A DNA stretch of 64,000 nucleotides from Macrostomum hystrix (Eukaryota > Platyhelminthes > Macrostomidae): assembly GCA_950097015.1 (NCBI GenBank), contig CATNEN010000001.1, positions 11,368,001 through 11,432,000 of the forward strand. Reading direction: 5' to 3'. This document shows, piece by piece, positions 12,181 through 25,300 of this stretch. Positions within the stretch are counted from its first letter, which is position 1. Each line of letters starts with the position of its first letter. The translations under genes and the position numbers were made by a program. Under the pieces are notes generated by a model. It saw only the letters and a program-made list of their open reading frames with translations. It was not told the origin of the DNA and did no database searches.

Positions 12181-15085
12181 ATAATTAATGCTTTCCATCG
12201 ATAATTCATGCTTTCCATCGATAATTCATGCTTTCCATCGATAATTCATGCTTTCCATCGATAATTCATGCTTTCCATCGATAATTAATGCTTTCCATCG
12301 ATAATTAATGCTTTCCATCGATAATTAATGCTTTCCATCGATAATTAATGCTTTCCATCGATAATTCATGCTTTCCATCGATAATTAATGCTTTCCATCG
12401 ATAATTCATGCTTTCCATCGATAATTAATGCTTTCCATCGATAATTCATGCTTTCCATCGATAATTCATGCTTTCCATCGATAATTCATGCTTTCCATCG
12501 ATAATTAATGCTTTCCATCGATAATTCATGCTTTCCATCGATAATTCATGCTTTCCATCGATAATTCATGCTTTCCAACGATAATTCATGCTTTCCATCG
12601 ATAATTCATGCTTTCCAACGATAATTCATGCTTTCCATCGATAATTCATGTTTTCTATCGATAATTCATGCTTTCCATCGATAATTCATGCTTTCCATCG
12701 ATAATTCATGCTTTCCATCGATAATTCATGCTTTCCATCGATAATTCATGCTTTCCATCGATAATTAATGCTTTCCATCGATAATTCATGCTTTCCATCG
12801 ATAATTAATGCTTTCCATCGATAATTAATGCTTTCCATCGATAATTCATGCTTTCCATCGATAATTCATGCTTTCCATCGATAATTCATGCTTTCCATCG
12901 ATAATTCATGCTTTCCATCGATAATTCATGCTTTCCATCGATAATTCATGCTTTCCATCGATAATTCATGCTTTCCATCGATACTTCATGCTTTCCATCG
13001 ATAATTCATGCTTTCCATCGATAATTCATGCTTCCTATCGATAATTCATGCTTTCCATCGATAATTCATGCTTTCCATCGATAATTAATGCTTTCCATCG
13101 ATAATTCATGCTTTCCATCGATAATTCATGCTTTCCATCGATACTTCATGCTTTCCATCGATAATTCATGCTTTCCATCGATAATTCATGCTTCCTATCG
13201 ATAATTCATGCTTTCCATCGATAATTAATGCTTTCCATCGATAATTCATGTTTTCCATCGATAATTCATGCTTTCCATCGATAATTCATGCTTTCCATCG
13301 ATAATTCATGCTTTCCATCGATAATTCATGCTTTCCATCGATAATTCATGTTTTCCATCGATAATTCATGCTTTCCATCGATAATTCATGCTTTCCATCG
13401 ATAATTCATGCTTTCCATCGATAATTCATGCTTTCCATCGATAATTCATGCTTTCCATCGATAATTCATGCTTTCCATCGATAATTCATGCTTTCCATCG
13501 ATAATTCATGCTTTCCATCGATAATTCATGCTTTCCATCGATAATTCATGTTTTCCATCGATAATTCATGCTTCCCATCGATAATTCATGTTTTCCATCG
13601 ATAATTCATGCTTCCCATCGATAATTCATGTTTTCCATCGATAATTCATGTTTTCCATCGATAATTCATGCTTTCCATCGATAATTCATGCTTTCCATCG
13701 ATAATTCATGCTTTCCATCGATAATTCATGTTTTCCATCGATAATTCATGCTTTCCATCGATAATTCATGCTTTCCATCGATACTTCATGCTTTCCATCG
13801 ATAATTCATGCTTTCCATCGATAATTCATGTTTTCCATCGATAATTCATGCTTTCCATCGATAATTCATGCTTTCCATCGATAATTCATGCTTTCCATCG
13901 ATAATTCATGCTTTCCATCGATAATTCATGTTTTCCATCGATAATTCATGCTTTCCATCGATAATTCATGTTTTCCATCGATAATTCATGCTTTCCATCG
14001 ATAATTCATGTTTTCCATCGATAATTCATGCTTTCCATCGATAATTCATGCTTTCCATCGATAATTCATGCTTTCCATCGATAATTCATGCTTTCCATCG
14101 ATAATTCATGCTTTCCATCGATAATTCATGCTTCCCATCGATAATTCATGCTTTCCATCGATAATTCATGCTTTCCATCGATAATTCATGCTTTCCATCG
14201 ATAATTCATGCTTTCCATCGATAATTCATGCTTTCCATCGATAATTCATGTTTTCCATCGATAATTCATGCTTTCCATCGATAATTCATGCTTTCCATCG
14301 ATAATTCATGCTTTCCATCGATAATTCATGCTTTCCATCGATAATTCATGTTTTCTATCGATAATTCATGTTTTCCATCGATAATTCATGCTTTCCATCG
14401 ATAATTCATGCTTTCCATCGATAATTCATGCTTTCCATCGATAATTCATGCTTTCCATCGATAATTCATGCTTTCCATCGATAATTCATGCTTTCCATCG
14501 ATAATTCATGTTTTCTATCGATAATTCATGTTTTCCATCGATAATTCATGTTTTCCATCGATAATTCATGTTTTCCATCGATAATTCATGCTTTCCATCG
14601 ATAATTCATGCTTTCCATCGATAATTCATGCTTTCCATCGATAATTCATGCTTTCCATCGATAATTCATGCTTTCCATCGATAATTCATGCTTTCCATCG
14701 ATAATTAATGCTTTCCATCGATAATTCATGCTTTCCATCGATAATTCATGCTTTCCATCGATAATTCATGCTTTCCATCGATAATTCATGCTTTCCATCG
14801 ATACTTCATGCTTTCCATCGATAATTCATGCTTCCTATCGATAATTCATGCTTTCCATCGATAATTCATGCTTTCCATCGATAATTCATGCTTTCCATCG
14901 ATAATTCATGCTTTCCATCGATAATTCATGCTTTCCATCGATAATTCATGCTTTCCATCGATAATTCATGTTTTCCATCGATAATTCATGCTTCCCATCG
15001 ATAATTCATGTTTTCCATCGATAATTCATGCTTTCCATCGATAATTCATGCTTTCCATCGATAATTCATGCTTTCCATCGATAAC
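12180..15085 (+). repeat. 20-bp ATCGAT-containing minisatellite, about 145 copies
   Basis: The unit is ataattcatgctttccatcg, so each junction of units creates ATCGAT. Variants (ataattaatg, atgttttcc, gcttcctatcg, atacttcatg, ccaacg) are clustered by position. Degenerate units flank the array on both sides (12060-12180 and 15086-15260). This is the largest array in the window. Confidence 0.97.
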
Positions 15086-15259
15086 TTATTCTTCGCCTGG
15101 ATATTTCACTCTTTCCCTTTCGATAATTACTACTTACCCCTCGATGCGAGCTTTATTTCACCGATAATTCATGCTACCAAATCGATAATTTCTGTTCTTC
15201 TTTAATAATTCATGCTACCCCTTGGTAATTTATGCTTTTCCCACGTTAATTCATGCTTC

Positions 15260-15700
15260 CCCTCGTTAATACTATCCTGAAGTGCCTAGTAAGAGACGCA
15301 GATGTACTAGCAGCTAGGAACAGCCCCGAAAACATTGCACTGAGGCGTGAGCATGCCGAACGGCTCCTTGGCCTTCCAGCTGACTGTCATTTGATTTACG
15401 TTGGTGAAACAGGTTTTAACTTGTGGAAACGACGTGGTCAAGGTCGCAGTATGAGGGGTCAACGAGTGCGCCGCGTAGTTCATACGCAACGCGGCATCCA
15501 AGTGAACATCTTCCAAGCCATTTCATCAAATCCTGGCCTCAGGTTTCAAGGCTGTATCGAACGACTGGTCATGAAAGTTAGTGGTTGCCACGATGTACAG
15601 CCTCAGCAGCAGTTCTACATAGTAATGGACGGAGCAAGGATTTCATAATGCGGCGTTCGAATTTAGGAAGTCATCGAGGAGAACTGTTTTTTATGACATT
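15260..15700 (+). pseudogene. Tc1/mariner-IS630-type transposase remnant
   Basis: The plus-strand frame reads LIYVGETGFNLWKRRGQGRS, then MRGQRVRRVVHTQRGIQVNI, then FYIVMDGARIS before a stop at 15646-15648. This matches the DDE_3-type catalytic core, where the first motif is normally (V)DETGF and the second is MDNAR. Here the first catalytic Asp is replaced by Gly and the Asn after the second Asp by Gly. No DNA-binding domain, third catalytic residue or terminal repeats are visible, so the copy is dead. It lies directly against the degenerate edge of the 20-bp array. Confidence 0.75.
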
Positions 15701-17427
15701 TTTCCTTATAATGTTCCTATTCCAGTTTTTTTCATGAGATTATGCTAATCTCAAGCGACAGCGAAACGAATTGAATTTCGCTCAAGGACAACTAAATAAC
15801 TCTGGACCGGAAACAAGACAATTCATGGCGAAAAAATGTATGAGGCTCGTTTAAAAGCATCGTTCTAGCTCACTCCATCCCTCCTCGATCGCACTACACA
15901 ATTTGATTTCCTCGAATCCTTGATTTCGGTATAGTGGATTAAATTGATCACTGCTCCTAGGACCAATTTGATCGGGATGTGCTATACAAAAAGTCTGAAG
16001 AAACGTCAGTCTAAGTTGCTATATCTATATAAATTCATTAATTTACCATAGACTATGCAGAAAGTGTTAATCAATCGACTTTTAAAATTGTCATCACCAA
16101 TTATTACGGATTGTAGAGAATAAATTGTCTATACTAGCTAAAGCAAGATAGAAAACGCATTCCCTATCTGCCCAAGAGCCTTGAGATCGCGCTGTGATGT
16201 AAGTATCTGTTTTAATTAATGAATTTATTTTTCATGCACATGGAATGCAAAATATAAAAGACCCCCACCTCACTCCAGGACCCCAGAACAACCACCCCAC
16301 TCCAAGACACACCTATCTTACTCTAAAACTAATGCATTACAAATAAATGACGTCGCCCCTTTTCGCGTCTAGCTTAAGAAGGCGCTACCGGGGATAGCGA
16401 TAGGAGATTCCGGCCTCATCCCCCCGTAACTACTCCACCTCTGATGACATTGGTAGCTTTGGGATGTGACTGACTGGTAAAGATCCCAGGGACCAAGGGG
16501 AGAAGACCGTGCAGGGTTGTGAGTAGGTAGGACCTGCTAGACAGGGTTGCCACCAGCCACCTTCAGGACAGGACAACCAACTGACCCTGATGAAACAGGG
16601 CTTCCTCTCTAAAAGAGGATGTACTTTAGGCTCATCCCTAAAGTCCATGGCCGAAGCCAGGGACTCTATGCGAGGAATTGTCAGGGAATAGACAGTTTAG
16701 CATGACTTTTGCATAGGGGATTGTTAGGGATGCAGCAAGGATAGAGGGCCCGAGCCAGGTCGCCAGTTGTCCATATAGAAACAGCTCTTAAGGTATTATT
16801 AGGCCTGGGCCTGGGACGTTGGCCGCTTGGCAACCTGATCTAGATATCTAGACCGCTTGGCAACCTGATCTTCTAGATATTGAAATTAATAACAGTTCAA
16901 CATACAAAGTAACATAAAGTTGAGATAGAGACGGAGATGAGGTGGCCTGATGAACTAGTGAAATTCTGATGCTGTCAGGTCGGGCTGTCAGATGTAAGCC
17001 TCATGTGGTTTGAGGTGGGCTCAGGCGGTCAGGCCGATGTAAGCGAGACGAGGTCTCAGCCTAGATGAAGACACCACAACGACGAGAGACGTTAAAAAGG
17101 TCTGAAGATGTAGTTGGTTGAGTAAAGACGCGAAAATAAACAGGTCACGACACGATTGACAACCGTAGAAGATAACGTTAAGTCTCAAGGGGCAGGCCGG
17201 GAAGTCTAGATAAACCCGAGGTGTATCGCAAATTTATGACATAAAACACAGAGAATAGGAAATGAGGAGTTTGATTTAATACAACTAATAGGGAGAATAA
17301 AAAAGTTTACAGCCCCTCAAAGTCGCTGTTACACCAGAAACATATTGTATCCTGCTTACAAGCAAGCTGTTCTTAAACCACATCATTTTAAGAAGCGACT
17401 TCTAATCAGGCTATTTGGCTGTAAACA
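15700..17427. other. Gene-free stretch upstream of the spectrin-like gene
   Basis: A short repeated piece, gcttggcaacctgatct, occurs twice near 16825-16870. Otherwise nothing is recognised. The end of the stretch should contain the promoter of the plus-strand gene starting at 17428. Confidence 0.4.
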
Positions 17428-19983
17428 ATGGCATCAGAGAAGCTCAGCTCCATTTGCGTCGAGCCCGAGTTGGTCGAGGCATTTTCCAACCGCTGTGGCG
17501 AAGCGAAAGCCTGGATCCAGAATTTTCGACAGTTGATTGAGGACTCCGTGCAGTCGGAATTCTCTTCGATAAAGTTTGCCAATTATCTGGTAGGCGCTTT
17601 TGGGATCTGCGATCTAGGATCTGGGATCTAGGATCTGGGATCTAGGATCTGGGATCTAGGATCTGGGATCTAGGATCTGGGATCTAGGATCTGGGATCTA
17701 GGATCTGGGATCTAGGATCTGGGATCTAGGATCTGGGATCTAGGATCTGGGATCTAGGATCTGGGATCTAGGATCTGGGATCTAGGATCTGGGATCTAGG
17801 ATCTGGGATCTAGGATCTGGGATCTAGGATCTGGGATCTAGGATCTGGGATCTAGGATCTGGGATCTAGGATCTGGGATCTAGGATCTGGGATCTAGGAT
17901 CTGGGATCTAGGATCTGGGATCTAGGATCTGGGATCTAGGATCTGGGATCTAGGATCTGGGATCTAGGATCTGGGATCTAGGATCTGGGATCTAGGATCT
18001 GGGATCTAGGATCTGGGATCTAGGATCTGGGATCTAGGATCTGGGATCTAGGATCTGGGATCTAGGATCTGGGATCTAGGATCTGGGATCTAGGATCTGG
18101 GATCTAGGATCTGGGATCTAGGATCTGGGATCTAGGATCTGGGATCTAGGATCTGGGATCTAGGATCTGGGATCTAGGATCTGGGATCTAGGATCTGGGA
18201 TCTAGGATCTGGGATCTAGGATCTGGGATCTAGGATCTGGGATCTAGGATCTGGGATCTAGGATCTGGGATCTAGGATCTGGGATCTAGGATCTCCTCAT
18301 CCCGCAGGACGCTGAGCGCGAACTTCATCGCCGTCTGCCGGAGCTTCGGGCCATCTGTCGGGAAGCTCGCCGCCTGTGTCAGCAGGAGCCCCGGCTTAGC
18401 CCGATGCTGGCAACGGCAGTCAACGAGCTGCAGTCCGCCTGGCTGACTTTGGAGGACCGTCTGGCTGAGCTGAAGCCTGAAAGAAGTCTCATTGTTGGTG
18501 AGAGCTTGGCGGTGAATCAATTCAGTAACTCAGTCGCACCTTTAGTTGAACTTAAAAACGGGCGTGAGATTGAACTTTTAATTCTTTTTACTCAGCATTG
18601 TCTGGCGATCTCAAACACCTACCGGACGCGTGTCGTGGTGAGTAGCTAACTGCATGTTATCCAGCACTGTTTAGCACCTTTAAAACTTTTATTTAACTTG
18701 CTCTACTAAAAGATGAGTTGCAATAAAATTATATTACACATCTTACAGATCAGATTAAATCAACTGGAACCGTTGCAAAAGAAGATTATGGCATCTGCAG
18801 CAGTGATAATTTGAAAGCTAAGATTAAAAACTTGGACACTAAAATACAGGTAATCCACATACTGCGCACCGCTACGAGACACCCACCCCACCGCTACACC
18901 TCTCCAAATCCTCGACTGTCATAACTACACACACCCCACTCCTCAGCAAAATGGCAGCCAATTGCAGCGAATGCTGAATGTGACCTCAACCATCAGCCGG
19001 CTTCTCGATGTTGTCTGCTCCAGCGACCTACTGCACAGTCATCGGTCCGAAGACATGCTCAGTAGCGACTACAGGGCACCCACAGCCACCGGTGTTAAAG
19101 CCAAAGGTTACAAGGTAATTTTTGGCTTTTGCAAATATCCGTTTCCTTCCTAGTTAGAATGGTGTCTAACAGTCTGTCTAACAGGTGACAGTCTCTGTCT
19201 AATAGGTGACAGACTTTGTCTAACAGGTGACAGTCTTTGTCTAACAGGTGACAGTCTTTGTCTAACAGGTGACAGTCTCTGTCTAACAGGTGACAGTCTT
19301 TGTCACACTGGTGACAGTCTCTGTAACCAGTGAATCCGATTCAAAATCCCAAACTTAGCGTCAGCCTCAGCAACAGGAAACCGAGCTGTCAACTTCAAGA
19401 AGCGCGATAACTCTCCAACGACCAGAAGTCGTTTGCGACTTCGGATCCCAAGCCGCGACCGCCAGCAACGCCAGCGCGAAATGCACCCAGCCGTCTGACT
19501 TCGAACTGGACAATTCGCAAGGTCCCAGCGAGGCTATTGTGCAGTGCGGTGAGTGAGAACAGTGAGCAGGCGAGATCTCAGAACTCAGCAATCTAAAGAC
19601 TCACCAATCTCACATCCAGACAACTCAAGCAATTCTTCTAAGACAGTTGGTTTCGGAAATCGCTTCCGACTGTGGCGGGCGACAGTTCGTGACTCTGCCA
19701 CCTCAGACCAATCGAATGCGCCGCGGTTCGGCTGCCTCAGGAAGGTCGAGGCCGCCACCGACCGACCCGAAGCTCTGGCCGTGTCGGCCAGTTCCGCTAG
19801 CGAGCAGCTGCAGCTGCTGGCGATGACGGAGGCGGCTCTCCGCGACTGGCAGGTGGAGCTGGAGGCGCTCCGGCTTCGAGCGGCTCAAGAAGGCGTTGAC
19901 TGCGAGGGCGGCGCCACCCTGAGAACTGCTCAGACTGAGGGTCTGGCCCTGCTCGGCAACTGGGCGGCCTCGCTAAGGGACAG
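17428..19983 (+). CDS. Spectrin-repeat / coiled-coil-like protein, 6 exons, 3' end unresolved
   Basis: Exons are 17428-17589, 18308-18497, 18749-18849, 18947-19114, 19371-19548 and 19620-19983. All introns are GT-AG with phases 0, 1, 0, 0, 1, giving 387 residues. The ATG lies in a good context (acaATGG). The pieces look like helical bundles with a conserved Trp, as in spectrin or dystrophin repeats: FSNRCGEAKAWIQNFRQLI (exon 1), LATAVNELQSAWLTLEDRL (exon 2), and LLAMTEAALRDWQVELEAL then LALLGNWAASL (exon 6). Exons 3-5 are polar and less structured. After 19983 there is a possible donor (CAG/GTGGGAG), but no following exon is identified; reading through gives a stop at 20059 and 412 residues. 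The downstream DNA is a dispersed repeat unit, so the gene may be cut short. I do not recognise the family. Confidence 0.6.
17605..18294 (+). repeat. 14-bp minisatellite, about 49 copies, in intron 1
   Basis: The unit ggatctgggatcta is almost perfectly repeated and fills intron 1 of the spectrin-like gene. It starts about 15 bases after the donor and ends about 13 bases before the acceptor, so nearly the whole intron is array. Confidence 0.95.
19165..19320 (-). repeat. Short copy of the 21-bp dyad array in intron 4
   Basis: About seven units of gtctgtctaacaggtgacag type lie between exons 4 and 5 of the spectrin-like gene. They are the reverse complement of the array at 10320-11402. Confidence 0.85.
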
Positions 19984-21195
19984 GTGGGAGACGGGCAAGG
20001 GTGAGAGGACGGGAAGACGGTTAGGTAATGGGGACTTAGGGTATTGCAGGGAACTGTAGGCACTGGCACACAATTTTGAGTCATTGGACCCGCAGCCAGC
20101 GACACGCAATTCTGTCCATTCCGCTCCTGAGCACACACGCACTGGTGCAGTTTGCAGTAACACACTCAAGGCAGCAGTGAAGAGGGAAACGCACAGAACA
20201 AGGATCAAATTAATGTTGAGGAAATTAAAATCACGAGAACGCAGGCCTACAGGCATGCTCTCGGAGACAGAGCTAATTTTTACCTGAGCGCCAATCTTCA
20301 CTCGCCTGCAGATGCTGGCTTCGGAGCACCGAGCTGACCTTCGGCTGCAGCTGAGGAAGTCCCGCAGCCGAGACTGAGCTCATGTGCTCAAGAGGCCGAA
20401 TCGAACATTTGAGTGGCCCAACTTTTGTTTCCAAGTCTGCTTTTTGAGCCAGAATTATACAGAGCATGCGATATCAGTATGGCCTGCGTAACATTGCCTT
20501 CATTTTTTCTGCCACCTCATACGACGAGACCCGACTTCAGTGACTTGTGACTTTTCATGAGAACAGAGGATGCTGATTGGTCAGAGTGGATGCTGATTGG
20601 TCAGAGTGGATGCTGATTGGTCAGAGTGGATGCTGATTGGTCAGAGTGGATGCTGATTGGTCAGAGTGGATGCTGATTGGTCAGAGTGGATGCTGATTGG
20701 TCAGAGTGGAGGCTGATTGGTCAGAGTGGATGCTGATTGGTCAGAGTGGATGCTGATTGGTCAGAGTGGATGCTGATTGGTCAGAGTGGATGCTGATTGG
20801 TAGAATTTGAAAACTTATTTATGGACTGATAATTTAAAAAAGTTTCGGAGTAAACTCATGTACGAGTCGCATTACTTTAAATATCAGTGCAGCATATTAG
20901 TTTTTTGGTGAATGTCACTGACGCTCCAGATGTAAAATTCAAAAGTTAAGCTTTTAACTTAAGCTTTTAACAGCCAGATGCAGACATTGGGCGATAAGAA
21001 TCATAAAAATAGGGCAAGGATTTAAACCAAAATGAAGCAAGTAACCATTTTTAGCCTCGGTTGAGAGCTTACAATTTAGAGTAAACAATATGACGCACGG
21101 TAGATTCGCTCGTAGCTGCTGGTTGCTGGCAGTGATTAGGCAAATGAAATTATTCTAATAAAATTGAGTTGTAGGAAAAACATTGAAAGGAAATG
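19975..21195 (-). repeat. Large dispersed unit, right copy of the inverted pair
   Basis: This is the inverse of 8250-10320. It starts at the end of exon 6 of the spectrin-like gene and runs through the SINE-like segment, about 12 CCAAT minisatellite units (20566-20800) and the outer flank, ending near 21195. Small indels and substitutions separate the two copies. Confidence 0.75.
20566..20800 (-). repeat. CCAAT-box minisatellite, inverted, about 12 copies
   Basis: Units read tgctgattggtcagagtgga on the plus strand, the reverse complement of the 8633-9722 unit. Confidence 0.95.
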
Positions 21196-22391
21196 GAGTT
21201 TCAGGACCGTGTTACACATAGCAGTTTAACTAAATTGTTCGCTAGCTCCGGTTTGAATTATAAAAAGCGAATAAGATCAATAGTGAGATTGTTAACTGTA
21301 GATGCCAAATCTCTCGTCACTGCTGCTTCTTCTCCCCCGGACTTAGCTCCACTGGTTCAGACACCGTCACCTCAGCTTCCAGTACTGCAGGCTATCTTAT
21401 GTTATTTGTTATTATGTACAACACCTTAAATGACGTAACGTATATATAAATAAGTGGGCCATTCTGCAGAATGCTTGTAAATTTAGTTTTTACACATACA
21501 TAAGTATATTTTAATCGATTTACCAATGGAAACTGCGTAGTATATATCTTTGGTAATGTCCACTCTGTTGAATCTGCTCTGTGGTCAATATGTGTCGCTT
21601 ACCTGTAAAAGAAAACATTATAAACTTGTCAAAGTCAGCAATGGTACTTTGTACTTGACTGTACTTAAAAAGTTTGTCATGTTGGAGATCCAAGAACTTG
21701 GCTTGAAGGTCGGTCGACATGAAGTTCAAACATTGAATACTTGGAAGTTATTATCTGAAATAGTTTGGTATCTGTACTTGAAAGTAACTTTAAATTCAAA
21801 ATCAACATCGCAAACTTGCCAAGCTTGTAACAATACTTTGCAGTAATTATTCAAGTATGTCATGCTTAATTTCAAAGTTACTTGTCAAGTTTATCATAAC
21901 ATTTTTTCTCGGGAATTGCTTACCTATTAGTATTGGGCAAATATTATGGCAATATGTTTATGTTTCGCGAGTTGCCACATAGCACATTTGCCACATTGTA
22001 AATTAAATTTCGGTACATTTGGTTGTAGGTATCTTGTATCTCTGTCAGACTTTTCACGGACATGGCAAGGAAGTACGGAAAAAAGTTTTTTTTTCTGGAG
22101 AGCCATTGTCGTTGCCATGGAGGCCTGTTGGCAACGCATGAAAAAGAGAGAAAAGTTTTTTGAATAGTACGGGCATTGAATGATTCTTCCTCTCTGGTGA
22201 GGAAAATATGGCTGTGTAGATTCTAGTAGGATTGGCTGCCAGTTCCAATGTACAGGTTCACTTGCTTCATAGACTTTCCAGTTCATGCATCCTAAACTTA
22301 TCATTTTCCAAACAGTGTCAGTGGCCAGCATGCTAACTCCCGCTGTCTTTACTTAGGAATCTTTCTCACAAAGTGCGCTTGTAACACAATA
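21196..22391. other. Gene-free stretch upstream of the EF-hand gene
   Basis: Short open frames occur here but none has recognisable content or splice support. The 3' end should include the promoter and leader of the gene starting at 22392. Confidence 0.4.
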
Positions 22392-25300
22392 ATGGAAAAA
22401 GGCAAGACAGCTTCTGCAACAAGCCGAAAGGGAACCGGAAGAACCATGAAAGCATCGGCGAAATCCCACCGCTTAAAATCCGCGAACGAAATTGTGCGCC
22501 GTGGAGAGGCAACGGACGAAGGTTCGATCTTTTGACGCTTCAATGCATTGCTGATATTCAGAATTCGAGCACTTCCCGTGCGAAAAGGAACTTAAATTAT
22601 GAATGTGTGTATTATGTTTACCTGTTGCGATTGTCGTCCGATTCACGTTCTGCATGTACGTCATCTCAGGCTCTCTTACATGCCCCAGCGCGCGCTTTAT
22701 TATCGATCGCTCTCACCCCCTCCATTTGGACCCACCTGCGCCAACTCCCATTGCTGTCCTTTCGTCCATTATATCTCATCTCGTTCATGCTCAAGACGTT
22801 CAGGCTCGTTCAGGCTCGCTCGTATGAGAGCCAGTTATACAATAAACTGGTAATGGGCTTTGGTAAATTTTATAAATATTGACAGTATTTGGCGAATCGC
22901 CGAGAAGATTGCCTGGCGGAAAAATGCTTGACTGGAATAAAATATTAAACAAAATCCTTTTTTCAGCACTTCGAGAAACATTTGAACAGCTTTGCCTCGG
23001 AAGAAGCAGCCACCTGCCATTGAACCTGATTGGCGTAGCCCTGCGAATGAACAACCAATGCCCCTCAGAGGCAGAGCTCAGCAAGATTATTGAAGATCAC
23101 AAAGATGTTCTTGATGCTGGTAGGATCTTATGGATTATTCCTATTGGTTTGCAACTTCTTTTTCAAACTAAGTAACTTCAATTTCGCCCGCGGGGAGGGG
23201 ATGCTCGTGTGTACCCCGTTAGTAACTTCTATTTCGCCCGGCGGCTCTCCGGCTGGCGTTAGTAACTTCTATTTCGCCCGGCGGCTCTCCGGGTGGCGTT
23301 AGTAACTTCTATTTCGCCCGGCGGCTCTCCGGGTGGCGTTAGTACTTCGCCCGCGAGACCGGCCTGCCCAAGTTAGAGCAAATCAATTTTTAAAAAGGTA
23401 ACTGCTATTTCGTCTTGCATTTTTTCATCCGGCTTCAAACATTGCATGATGGGCCTGTACTTTCAATATATATTTTTGACAATAAGATGGGAGCTTCAAG
23501 AGCGGCTGGATGTGAAAGTGTCGGCGCTATCCAATTAGTTGACTTTTTTGTGATTCTGTGCTATAGTGCCAAATTCACAGGGCCATAAATCTCTCGACAC
23601 TCGACAGAATTTTTATAATTGCATTGCGGCTGAGTCGGTGGTGGCGTTGGCGAGGATCAAAGGCAAGGACAAAGTCCTTATTTCACAGAGTGGACGCAAA
23701 CACAAATCGCTGTGCTGAAGAGACGAAATAGAAGTTACATTTTGTGAAATTGATTTGCTCTAACTTGGGCAGGCCGGTCTCGCGGACGAAATGGAAGTTA
23801 CTAACGCCAGCCGGAGAGCCACCGTGCGAAATGGAAGTTACTAACGCCAGCCGGAGAGCCACCGTGCGAAATGGAAGTTACTAACGCCAGCCGGAGAGCC
23901 ACCGTGCGAAATGGAAGTTACTAACGCCAGCCGGAGAGCCACCGTGCGAAATGGAAGTTACTAACGCCAGCCGGAGAGCCACCGTGCGAAATGGAAGTTA
24001 CTAACGCCAGCCGGAGAGCCACCGTGCGAAATGGAAGTTACTAACGCCAGCCGGAGAGCCACCGTGCGAAATGGAAGTTACTAACGCCAGCCGGAGAGCC
24101 ACCGTGCGAAATGGAAGTTACTAACGCCAGCCGGAGAGCCACCGTGCGAAATGGAAGTTACTAACGCCAGCCGGAGAGCCACCGTGCGAAATGGAAGTTA
24201 CTAACGCCAGCCGGAGAGCCACCGTGCGAAATGGAAGTTACTAACGCCAGCCGGAGAGCCGCCGTGCGAAATTGAAGTTACTAACGCCAGCCGGAGAGCC
24301 GCCGTGCGAAATGGAAGTTACTAACGCCAGCCGGAGAGCCGCCGTGCGAAATTGAAGTTACTAACGCCAGCCGGAGAGCCGCCGTGCGAAATGGAAGTTA
24401 CTAACGCCAGCCGGAGAGCCGCCGTGCGAAATTGAAGTTACTAACGCCAGCCGGAGAGCCGCCGTGCGAAATTGAAGTTACTAACGCCAGCCGGAGAGCC
24501 GCCGTGCGAAATTGAAGTTACTAACGCCAGCCGGAGAGCCGCCGTGCGAAATTGAAGTTACTAACGCCAGCCGGAGAGCCGCCGTGCGAAATTGAAGTTA
24601 CTAACGCCAGCCGGAGAGCCGCCGTGCGAAATTGAAGTTACTAACGCCAGCCGGAGAGCCGCCGTGCGAAATTGAAGTTACTAACGCCAGCCGGAGAGCC
24701 GCCGTGCGAAATTGAAGTTACTAACGCCAGCCGGAGAGCCGCCGTGCGAAATTGAAGTTACTTAGTTTGAAATAGAAGTTCAAAACCAATACCTTTTACG
24801 GTCTGGAAAGCAACTTTTGATCTTTTGATCTTTGAAGTTGAAGTTGATCCAGACGATTCATTGACTTAAAAATGGTTTTTCGAGCATACGATGTTAATCA
24901 GTGCGCTGTCTCGTCCTTAAACTTCACTTTTAGACGTCGTTCCCGAAATAGACTTTGATGATTTTTGTGCAATCATGCGAGCCAACTGGAGAAGCCGAGA
25001 TCAGCTTTTGGAAGAGATTTCAGGCGCTTTCAGCACCTTTGATCCGGGAGACACAGGGATTATCAGTGCTGATGAATTTCGAACAAGTTTGACAAGTCTG
25101 GGAGAAGTCATCGATGAAGCTGAGGTCACCGAATTGCTGAAGGATGCGAACATGATCGAAGGAAAAATACCGTACTCAGGTGAGACTTGGGGGTCGGTGG
25201 CAGAGCGGATATCGCGTTTGCCTCTCGCACCACGGTCCCTAAGTTCGATTCCACGGCGAGGCCACATTTATTTGTTGCGAAGCCGCCGAGAGAAGGCTTG

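Noticed and set aside
8633-15085. CRISPR-like appearance of the regular arrays
   Set aside because: Units are directly adjacent with no unique spacers, there are no cas genes, and the genome is animal.
22532-22882. Plus-strand frames in intron 1 of the EF-hand gene
   Set aside because: They overlap each other in three frames, have no family match, and fall between two exons with matching phase.
25189-25262. A functional tRNA gene
   Set aside because: A and B boxes are present, but the sequence does not fold as a full cloverleaf with paired acceptor ends and is part of a 367-bp SINE with target duplications.
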